Positions 1 to 4,550 of a stretch of DNA of 10,396 nucleotides are shown here, piece after piece. The stretch covers positions 1 to 10,396 of the forward strand of contig CALHBW010000125.1 of the NCBI GenBank assembly GCA_937930625.1, read 5' to 3'. A program made the translations under genes and the position numbers. The notes under the pieces are model-generated. The model saw nothing but the letters and a program-made list of their open reading frames with translations, was not told the DNA's origin and made no database searches. How positions within the stretch are numbered: the stretch's first letter is position 1; the number at the start of each line of letters is the position of its first letter. Source of the DNA: an uncultured Saprospiraceae bacterium (GTDB taxonomy: Bacteria; Bacteroidota; Bacteroidia; Chitinophagales; Saprospiraceae).

Positions 1-362
1 CTAAAACCACTCAATTCGGCATCACGTTGAAGGATATTGAGGTTATCTGAGCTAATTTTTGCAGCAATAAACACATTGCCTTTGAGGAGAATATCGTCCT
101 CATCCATCTCAATGATTTCTTCGCACAAGGTAGGCGTAGGCAAGATACCGCCATTGATAATGAGGTTGCGCTTACGCATTCGCATCGGAAATTTTTGCTG
201 CAAATGCGGCACAGTGATATGCGATACCTTATTATTAAACCACAATTCCCATTTTTCGCGTATCGTCAGAATGCCCACACGCAATTCGCACACCGGACGC
301 GTCATGGTCAAAGGATATAATTGCTTCCTTTTTTCATCGTCAAACAGAATGATATTTTCCAT
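1..362 (-). CDS. GlmU-family sugar nucleotidyltransferase, N-terminal part (cut by window edge)
   Basis: An open frame runs leftward from an ATG whose complement is at 360-362 and stays open for 120 codons to the window edge, so only the N-terminus is present. It begins MENIILFDDEKRKQ and soon reads PLTMTRP, CELRVGILTIREKWE. This is the conserved opening of the Bacteroidota GlmU-like family (UDP-N-acetylglucosamine diphosphorylase / glucosamine-1-phosphate N-acetyltransferase-like, predicted nucleotide-sugar synthesis in the cytoplasm). The catalytic remainder and any left-handed beta-helix acyltransferase part lie outside, so substrate cannot be judged. The start is chosen because the family motif begins within a few residues of it. 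From memory, this gene is often next to type B L31 in Bacteroidota, as here (rpmE2 lies upstream on the same strand). A strong terminator sits between them, so separate transcription is likely, but I see no good promoter for it. Confidence 0.85.
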   Translation of the reverse strand, partial: MENIILFDDEKRKQLYPLTMTRPVCELRVGILTIREKWELWFNNKVSHITVPHLQQKFPMRMRKRNLIINGGILPTPTLCEEIIEMDEDDILLKGNVFIAAKISSDNLNILQRDAELSGF

Positions 363-365
363 AAA

Positions 366-462
366 ATAGTCGATAGTCGATAGTCCATAGTTGATAGTCG
401 ATAGGCAGTCGCGAGTATTTTCGCGTTCAAACTATGGACTGTGGTCTATCGACTATGGACTG
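366..462. repeat. Heptad inverted-repeat spacer (word around CGATAGT) upstream of the GlmU-family gene
   Basis: The left arm (366-405) is a degenerate 7-bp tandem array: TAG starts at 367, 374, 381, 388, 395 and 402, exactly every 7 bases. The right arm (431-462) is the inverted counterpart, with CTA at 432, 446 and 453 in the same 7-base phase. Between them is a perfect small hairpin, CGCGA (410-414) with TCGCG (421-425). On the minus strand it forms the leader just before the GlmU-family start codon. It probably folds as a long imperfect hairpin with a GC-rich tip; function unknown. Confidence 0.8.
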
Positions 463-482
463 TTTACGCTGTAAAAATAAAA

Positions 483-511
483 AAAAGCGTCGGGTATTCG
501 CCGACGCTTTT
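483..511 (-). terminator. Rho-independent terminator of rpmE2
   Basis: A perfect 11-bp stem AAAAGCGTCGG (483-493) pairs with CCGACGCTTTT (501-511) around a 7-base loop. Read leftward the stem is followed by a long T-rich run (complement of the A-rich 471-485), as expected for a terminator of the leftward rpmE2 transcript, whose stop codon is about 70 bases upstream. Rightward it has only four Ts, so it looks mainly one-directional. Confidence 0.85.
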
Positions 512-578
512 CGTAAAAATACGTAAGAGCATGTTTGGTTTTTCGCCAAATACGCACTTAGAAAATCTTTCACTGTGC

Positions 579-893
579 CTATTCTGCTGCTGGTGCTTCT
601 ACTATTTCTTCTTCCTCCCCTTCTTGTTTGGTAGGATTGGCTTCAGCAAATTTGGCAAATTTCTTATTAAATTTGTCGATACGTCCTGCAGTATCAACGA
701 ATTTCATTTTCCCGGTGAAGAATGGGTGAGACGCAGAAGAAATCTCCAACTTGATTAACGGGTATTCGTTACCGTCAGAAAAAGTAGCCGTTTCTTTACT
801 TGGCGCACAAGAACGCGTAATAAATTCGTCATTCGTAGAAATATCTCTGAAAATGACCATTCTATAATTATCCGGATGAATATCTTTTTTCAT
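579..893 (-). CDS. rpmE2: Type B 50S ribosomal protein L31
   Basis: A 104-residue protein starting MKKDIHPDNYRMVIFRDIST, typical of type B L31, a component of the large ribosomal subunit near the subunit interface. The zinc-binding cysteine pairs of type A L31 are absent: a single cysteine remains (SCAPSK), so this is the zinc-independent form. The conserved EISSASHPFFTGK segment is present, followed by DTAGRIDKFNKKF. After about residue 85 there is an acidic, alanine-rich tail (QEGEEEEIVEAPAAE) that makes it longer than the usual 80-90 residues. It has its own promoter (1038-1069), a leader of about 138 bases largely made of an inverted heptad array, and a terminator at 483-511. In bacteria with both types, the C- form is often zinc-regulated; no Zur-like site is evident here. 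Confidence 0.97.
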   Translation of the reverse strand: MKKDIHPDNYRMVIFRDISTNDEFITRSCAPSKETATFSDGNEYPLIKLEISSASHPFFTGKMKFVDTAGRIDKFNKKFAKFAEANPTKQEGEEEEIVEAPAAE

Positions 894-910
894 TTTTCTA
901 TTATTTTTAA

Positions 911-1024
911 ATTGAGCGATTGTCTGATTTTTGATTCCGCGATTTTTGATTTTTGATTGAATTTTACGACGTAAAATTTCTATAACAGTACAATCAAGAA
1001 TCGCTCAATCTAAAATCAAAAATC
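911..1024. repeat. Heptad inverted-repeat spacer (word around TGATTTT) in the rpmE2 leader
   Basis: The left arm (911-960) repeats TGATTTT-like units, with TGA at 925, 932, 947 and 954. The right arm (990-1024) is the inverted counterpart. An exact 11-bp pair, ATTGAGCGATT at 911-921 with its complement at 999-1009, closes the outer stem. A small perfect hairpin lies at the tip, formed by AATTTTAC and GTAAAATT around about 960-978 with a 3-base loop. The whole array lies downstream of the rpmE2 promoter and upstream of its start codon, so it would be transcribed as the 5' leader. Confidence 0.78.
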
Positions 1025-1037
1025 CTTTTCGGGCGCG

Positions 1038-1069
1038 CAAAGATATGGAAATATCGTTGTATCAGCAAA
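1038..1069 (-). promoter_or_regulatory. Bacteroidota-type promoter of rpmE2
   Basis: Read leftward, a -33 TTTG (complement of CAAA, 1066-1069) is followed after 20 bases by the -7 element TATCTTTG (1045 to 1038), an exact fit to TTTG-N19-21-TAnnTTTG used by the Bacteroidota housekeeping sigma factor. Transcription would start near 1031, giving rpmE2 a leader of roughly 138 bases. It lies just downstream of the lysM terminator. Confidence 0.8.
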
Positions 1070-1080
1070 TTTTAAAATAA

Positions 1081-1109
1081 AAAAGTCGGACGATTTTTGC
1101 CCGACTTTT
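1081..1109 (-). terminator. Rho-independent terminator of the lysM gene
   Basis: A perfect 9-bp stem AAAAGTCGG (1081-1089) with CCGACTTTT (1101-1109) surrounds an 11-base loop. Read leftward it continues into a T-rich run (complement of 1071-1084). It lies about 120 bases beyond the lysM stop codon, separated from it by an inverted heptad array, and just upstream of the rpmE2 promoter. Confidence 0.8.
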
Positions 1110-1130
1110 CACATTCAATTCAAGTATTTT

Positions 1131-1229
1131 TGATTGGGTGATTTTAGATTTTTGATTTCGTTGTGTGAGAGCTGGAATTTTGTGAAGCAAAATTCAATCA
1201 AAAATCAAAAATCACGAAATCTAAAATCA
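1131..1229. repeat. Heptad inverted-repeat spacer at the 3' end of lysM
   Basis: An exact 13-bp inverted pair, TGATTTTAGATTT at 1139-1151 and its complement at 1217-1229, forms the outer stem; the right arm includes the lysM stop codon (1227-1229). The right arm carries TGA (minus strand) at 1227, 1212, 1205 and 1198 plus TAG at 1221, mostly 7 bases apart. A perfect 8-bp inner hairpin, GAATTTTG (1175-1182) with CAAAATTC (1188-1195), caps it. It sits between the lysM stop codon and the terminator. Confidence 0.78.
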
Positions 1230-1784
1230 AGCAATTGCCGGAATACGCAGAACCTGACCGGGATAAATCTTGTTCGGGTCGGTCAACATCGGTTTATTCG
1301 CTTCAAAAATCACCGGATACTTCATAGGGTCACCATAGTATGATTTAGAGATTTTACCCAAGGTATCACCTTTCACTACGGTGTGAAATTGCGAACCGCC
1401 ATTGTCAAAACGAGTCGTTTCATTGGTATTGACACTTGGGTCGTAGCTGTTGGTAGGCGTATAGTTGGGGTCAGGATTGATGACATTTACATAGTCATCT
1501 ACGGCAGCGATACCTTCTACATTACCCAATAATAAAATCAATTTTTCTTTGTCTGCTTGTGTCTCGGCATTACCATAAATCGTAACGACCTCACCATCTA
1601 CCGTGATGTCCAAATCACTGACATCCAGTTTCATACTATTAACGAGTGTTTCGAGTGATTGCGCTTTTTGTTCATTCAATAAAGCCTCCACATCAATTTC
1701 CGAATTATCGGGGGTGACGACTGCCTCTTTCTTTTTGTTGAAGACTTTTGCTCCTGCATTTCTAAGAAATGAAAATAATCCCAT
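1227..1784 (-). CDS. lysM: BON-LysM protein, YgaU/Kbp (peptidoglycan-binding LysM) type
   Basis: A 185-residue protein starting MGLFSFLRNAGAKVF, close to the MGLFNF opening of E. coli YgaU/Kbp, which supports this start. No signal peptide is visible, also as in YgaU. A BON domain spans about residues 43-100 (VSDLDITVDGEVVTIYG, then GNVEGIAAVDDYV). An Asn/Thr/Pro-rich linker of about 30 residues follows; it is longer than in the 149-residue E. coli protein. A LysM domain spans about 133-183 (HTVVKGDTLGKISKSYYG, then IFEANKPMLTDPNKIYPG and QVLRIP). In E. coli the family member binds potassium and responds to osmotic stress; LysM generally binds N-acetylglucosamine polymers. The same role here is inference from architecture. 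It is transcribed alone, with its own promoter (1947-1978) and terminator (1081-1109). Confidence 0.95.
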   Translation of the reverse strand: MGLFSFLRNAGAKVFNKKKEAVVTPDNSEIDVEALLNEQKAQSLETLVNSMKLDVSDLDITVDGEVVTIYGNAETQADKEKLILLLGNVEGIAAVDDYVNVINPDPNYTPTNSYDPSVNTNETTRFDNGGSQFHTVVKGDTLGKISKSYYGDPMKYPVIFEANKPMLTDPNKIYPGQVLRIPAIA

Positions 1785-1795
1785 GGTTATTATTT

Positions 1796-1906
1796 TAGTT
1801 CATAGTTTTTAGTTCATGGTTCATAGTTTTCAGTTCATATTTGTACGTGATTATAATACGCGTATTTGTCTATGAACTATGAACTGTGAACTATGAACCG
1901 TTAACT
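1796..1906. repeat. Heptad inverted-repeat spacer (word GTTCATA) in the lysM leader
   Basis: The left arm has TAG at 1796, 1803, 1810 and 1824 with variants TGG at 1817 and CAG at 1831, an exact 7-base phase over six units. The right arm (1870-1906) is inverted, with CTA at 1870, 1877 and 1891 and CTG at 1884. Positions 1818-1839 and 1878-1899 match as inverted repeats at 20 of 22 bases. TACGTG and CGCGTA near 1843-1864 can cap the stem. It lies between the lysM promoter and start codon. Confidence 0.82.
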
Positions 1907-1946
1907 AAATTAAGAATTTGAAATATGTGTATCATTGGTTTGACGG

Positions 1947-1978
1947 CAAAGGTAACGAGCGTCACCTTAAATAACAAG
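1947..1978 (-). promoter_or_regulatory. Bacteroidota-type promoter of lysM
   Basis: Read leftward, the -7 element TACCTTTG (1954 to 1947) fits TAnnTTTG exactly. Twenty bases upstream is CTTG (complement at 1975-1978), three of four matches to the -33 TTTG. The predicted leader is about 156 bases and contains the whole GTTCATA heptad array. The -33 region overlaps the left edge of the next heptad array. Confidence 0.65.
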
Positions 1979-2057
1979 CACCAAATGACAAATTCCAAAT
2001 AACAAGCCCTAAAACTCAAAGGTTTTATACTTGGGATTTGGTACTTGGAATTTGGAA
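1971..2057. repeat. Heptad inverted-repeat spacer (consensus NNNNCAA) between divergent genes
   Basis: Seven consecutive 7-bp units run from 1971 to 2019; six end in CAA and one in TAA, for example ATAACAA, GCACCAA. The inverted arm at 2030-2057 has TTGG at 2031, 2038, 2045 and 2052, exactly 7 apart. A 6-bp hairpin TAAAAC / GTTTTA (2010-2015, 2022-2027) lies at the tip. The array lies between the divergently transcribed lysM and the type B CTD gene. Confidence 0.8.
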
Positions 2058-2097
2058 TTTTTATTCCTATAAGTTTTTAGACTTTATAAATTAACTT

Positions 2098-2112
2098 TAC
2101 CTTTACTCTTTG
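2098..2112 (+). promoter_or_regulatory. Possible promoter -7 region of the T9SS locus
   Basis: Two overlapping imperfect matches to TAnnTTTG are seen: TACCTTTA (2098-2105) with TTTT 20 bases upstream (2074-2077), and TTTG at 2109-2112 with the TA one base too far away. Either would start transcription 25-35 bases before the ATG at 2144. No better candidate lies in this gap. Confidence 0.3.
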
Positions 2113-2143
2113 ACCGCCTATGTCATCAAAAAACACATAAAAC

Positions 2144-3058
2144 ATGAAAAAAATATATGTTGTAGTAGCTTTGCTGTTTTCCTTTCTAATTGTCAATGAG
2201 GCATTTGGAAACATCGACGTAAAAGCCACCACAAGTTCACCTGATACTATTTTTCCGAATCCGATTAGTCTCATCGAAGATGAAACTCGATTGATATGTC
2301 CTGATTTGACGGGCTTTGCACCACCTATTATGGTTACGAATCTTGCCTGCGAACCGCTACAATTTGGTACGATTACCGATATTAATCCGGGTGATGAATG
2401 TGCAGTTTATACTTCGGGTTTTGCGGCGGGTGTTGATATACTTTGCCTTGAAGTCTGTGATGCAAACATGTGCGAGACCTTCATTTTCAGGATTAATGTG
2501 AATCCAAATCTCCCTACTGCCAATGACGATGTAGCCACGGTAGAACCCGGCGGAAATGTACTCATTCCGATACTCGACAACGATATGGCATCAGTACCAC
2601 CGGAGGTAGGCATTATAGTTTTTCCGACAAATGGTGCTGCACAAATTGTCGATATTCTCGGTGGTGCAAAGGCAATTTCTTACACGCCCGATGAAGGTTT
2701 TTGCGATAGAGATTCGATGCGTTATCAGATATGTATCAATAGTTCTCTGTGTGACGATGCACAGATTCTTATCGAAATGACGGGCTGCGACATCTATGCA
2801 CCGACAGCAATTTACAACGGCTTTTCGCCTAATAATGATGGCATCAATGACTTCTTTGTCGTAGAGGGACTTGAAGATACAGACACCGAAGAAATCTCCA
2901 TCTTCAATCGTTGGGGCAATCTTGTCTTTTTTGCCAAAGATTATCAAAACAATTGGGACGGCACTTGGAATGGCGAAGACCTGCCCGACGGAACTTATTT
3001 CTACGTCATTCAGGTGAGTGGTACAGCGCACGAAGGCTTTATTCAATTGCAGAGATAG
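2144..3058 (+). CDS. Secreted protein with Ig-like domain and T9SS type B (CHU_C) C-terminal sorting domain
   Basis: A 304-residue protein. Residues 1-22 form a signal peptide (MKKIYVVVALLFSFLIVNEAFG). A cysteine-rich region (about 45-120; pairs such as CLEVCDANMC) looks like a beta-sandwich. Residues 124-213 resemble a bacterial Ig/cadherin-like module (PTANDDVATVEPGGN, then ILDND and YTPDEGF). Residues 222-304 are a gliding-motility-associated C-terminal domain: FSPNNDGINDFFVVEGLE, ISIFNRWGNLVF, NNWDGTWNG, LPDGTYFYVI. This domain directs export across the outer membrane by the type IX secretion system and, in type B cargo such as SprB, depends on a PorP/SprF partner; such a partner is the next gene. 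The protein is far smaller than typical SprB-like adhesins. Surface location is inferred; the binding target is unknown. Its last codons and stop fall inside a heptad array. Confidence 0.93.
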   Translation: MKKIYVVVALLFSFLIVNEAFGNIDVKATTSSPDTIFPNPISLIEDETRLICPDLTGFAPPIMVTNLACEPLQFGTITDINPGDECAVYTSGFAAGVDILCLEVCDANMCETFIFRINVNPNLPTANDDVATVEPGGNVLIPILDNDMASVPPEVGIIVFPTNGAAQIVDILGGAKAISYTPDEGFCDRDSMRYQICINSSLCDDAQILIEMTGCDIYAPTAIYNGFSPNNDGINDFFVVEGLEDTDTEEISIFNRWGNLVFFAKDYQNNWDGTWNGEDLPDGTYFYVIQVSGTAHEGFIQLQR

Positions 3059-3096
3059 GCGATAGGAGACGAGAGATAAGAGAGGTGAGACGTGAG
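3052..3096. repeat. Orphan purine-rich heptad array at the stop codon
   Basis: Units near GAGATAG repeat from the last codons of the preceding gene onward. Stop triplets lie at 3056 (the gene's own TAG), 3063, 3077 (TAA), 3086 and 3093 (TGA); the steps are 7, 14, 9 and 7. Unlike the other arrays I find no inverted partner nearby. It ends in a run of eight Ts (3097-3104). Confidence 0.65.
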
Positions 3097-3117
3097 TTTT
3101 TTTTATTGTAAATATTT

Positions 3118-3374
3118 TTAATGTAAAATGTAAAATAACAAATTTAAAATGTAAAAGTGCCAAACAGTACGCGAGTATTATTTTTTATTTTTTTATTTAT
3201 TTAAATAATTCAATATGTTCGCCAAATGAATAATTGCAAATTCGTAGAGGGTAATTTATTGTTTTTAATTTTTATAAATAAATAAAATACAAATTATTAT
3301 TTTTTTAATTCAAAAAATATCTCGCGTTCTACTCCTTTTAAATTTCACATTTATTATTTTATATTTTACATTAA
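3118..3374. repeat. Long heptad inverted repeat with a ~145-base AT-rich centre, upstream of the PorP/SprF gene
   Basis: The left arm (3118-3175) contains ATGTAAA-like heptads in register from 3121 to 3155 and ends in ACGCGAG. The right arm (3321-3374) starts CTCGCGT and continues in 7-bp units (TTTTAAA, TTTCACA type) from 3336 to 3370. The arms align as an imperfect inverted repeat over their whole length. The centre (3176-3320) is very AT-rich with no gene that I can support. Together with the orphan array this fills the 348-base gap between the cargo gene and the PorP/SprF gene. Confidence 0.75.
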
Positions 3375-3406
3375 GACAATACCCTGATTTTTAAACGGAA
3401 AAAAAC

Positions 3407-4441
3407 ATGAAAAGAATAATCATAGCAGCAACAATACTGCTTTTCAGTTTACCGGGAATCGCGCAGCAAGACCCGATGCTGACGCAGTATATGTTCAACA
3501 CGCTTTCCTACAATCCGGCATATGCGGGAAGTCGGGATGGTATGAGTATCAATATATTGCACCGCGACCAGTGGTTGGGTTTCAATGATAATATAGGTAA
3601 ACCTGTCACGCAGATTTTCACCATGCACACGCCTGTTCGTAGTGACCGAGTGGGTTTTGGCTTGACGGTTTCGCGTGATGTCATTGGCGTCACCAATCAG
3701 ACAAGCGTACAAGCGCAGTATGCTTATCGCATCCCGACAGGTAAGGGGCATCTCGCACTTGGTTTGCAAGGTGGTATGTATAATTGGCGCGCTGATTTTT
3801 CGACAGATAATGGCAATTTGACGCTTCAAAATGCCAATGACCCTGCCTTCATTGCAGACAATCAAGGCATGCGTAATCTTTGGCTACCCAATTTTGGTGC
3901 AGGACTTTATTTCTCTACCGAATCGCTGTATTTTGGTTTTTCTGTACCGCATATTTTGGATAGTGATTTGAGACGTGAAGGTATCGACCCGAACTCTCCA
4001 AATCTTTTTGCCCGCCAATATCGCCACTATTATGCAATGGGTGGAGTGGTCTTGAAATTGAGCGAATCGGTGCATTTCAAACCTTCTTTTTTGATAAAAA
4101 ATGTTGGTTTATTCACCGAATTTCGTGAGCAAGCCAACGAGGGCAGTCAGGGTATTTCTGCTCCCACAGAATTTGACATTGATGCTTCTTTGCTCTTTAG
4201 TGAGACGCTTTGGTTGGGTGTATCATTCCGTTCTGCTTTTGAAGGTGCAAGCGATATTAGTTCTTCCGATTCAATAGATTTTTGGGCATCGCTCCAGTTT
4301 GGCAACGGCTTACGCATCGGTGCAGCCTATGATTTCCCATTGACAGAAATTCGCCAAGTCTCTTCCGGCTCATACGAAGTTATGGTCGGTTTTGATTTGA
4401 ATTATGATAAAGATAAAATAGTTACTCCGAGATATTTTTGA
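3407..4441 (+). CDS. PorP/SprF family type IX secretion outer-membrane protein
   Basis: A 344-residue protein with a signal peptide (residues 1-19, cleavage likely after PGIA). Mature start QQDPMLTQYMFNTLSYNPAY followed by AGSRDGMS is the hallmark of the PorP/SprF family. Repeated amphipathic strands with aromatic girdles and a terminal phenylalanine (RYF) fit an outer-membrane beta-barrel inserted by the BAM machinery. In Flavobacterium johnsoniae SprF is needed to bring the type B cargo SprB to the surface, and in Porphyromonas gingivalis PorP is part of the T9SS. Here the barrel follows a type B CTD cargo gene and precedes a PorE-like gene, so it is more likely the dedicated partner of that cargo than the core PorP; this is inference. 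The start ATG is preceded by an A-rich stretch rather than a Shine-Dalgarno. The downstream gap is only a hairpin, so co-transcription with the next gene is likely. Confidence 0.95.
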   Translation: MKRIIIAATILLFSLPGIAQQDPMLTQYMFNTLSYNPAYAGSRDGMSINILHRDQWLGFNDNIGKPVTQIFTMHTPVRSDRVGFGLTVSRDVIGVTNQTSVQAQYAYRIPTGKGHLALGLQGGMYNWRADFSTDNGNLTLQNANDPAFIADNQGMRNLWLPNFGAGLYFSTESLYFGFSVPHILDSDLRREGIDPNSPNLFARQYRHYYAMGGVVLKLSESVHFKPSFLIKNVGLFTEFREQANEGSQGISAPTEFDIDASLLFSETLWLGVSFRSAFEGASDISSSDSIDFWASLQFGNGLRIGAAYDFPLTEIRQVSSGSYEVMVGFDLNYDKDKIVTPRYF

Positions 4442-4546
4442 TGTACTGACGTGTTGACGTGCTGATGTACTGACGTTTATTCGTTTATTGTACTGAAGCT
4501 ATTTGTAAAAAAATAAATACGTCAGCACATCAGCACATCAACACGT
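4439..4546. repeat. Octad inverted-repeat spacer filling the porP-porE-like gap
   Basis: TGA triplets start at 4439 (the gene's stop codon), 4447, 4455, 4463 and 4471, exactly every 8 bases, covering all three frames. The right arm carries TCA at 4522, 4530 and 4538, again 8 apart, giving TGA in all three minus-strand frames. Positions 4449-4476 and 4519-4546 match as inverted repeats at 26 of 28 bases, with a 42-base AT-rich loop. The array ends four bases before the ATG at 4551. Confidence 0.88.
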
Positions 4547-4550
4547 GAAA

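Noticed and set aside
441..758. Plus-strand open frame across the rpmE2 region
   Set aside because: It reads through a repeat arm, the rpmE2 terminator and the antisense of L31; product has no plausible features.
2591..3163. Minus-strand open frame of 190 codons over the CHU_C domain
   Set aside because: Antisense to the well-supported type B CTD gene and starts in the intergenic repeat; no family resemblance.
366..4546. CRISPR array as an explanation of the short periodic repeats
   Set aside because: Units are 7-8 bp with no spacers, degenerate, and arranged as inverted pairs; no cas genes are present.
4545..4550. GTG start two codons upstream of the PorE-like ATG
   Set aside because: The GTG lies within the closing arm of the octad hairpin, and the ATG at 4551 gives a normal signal peptide start.
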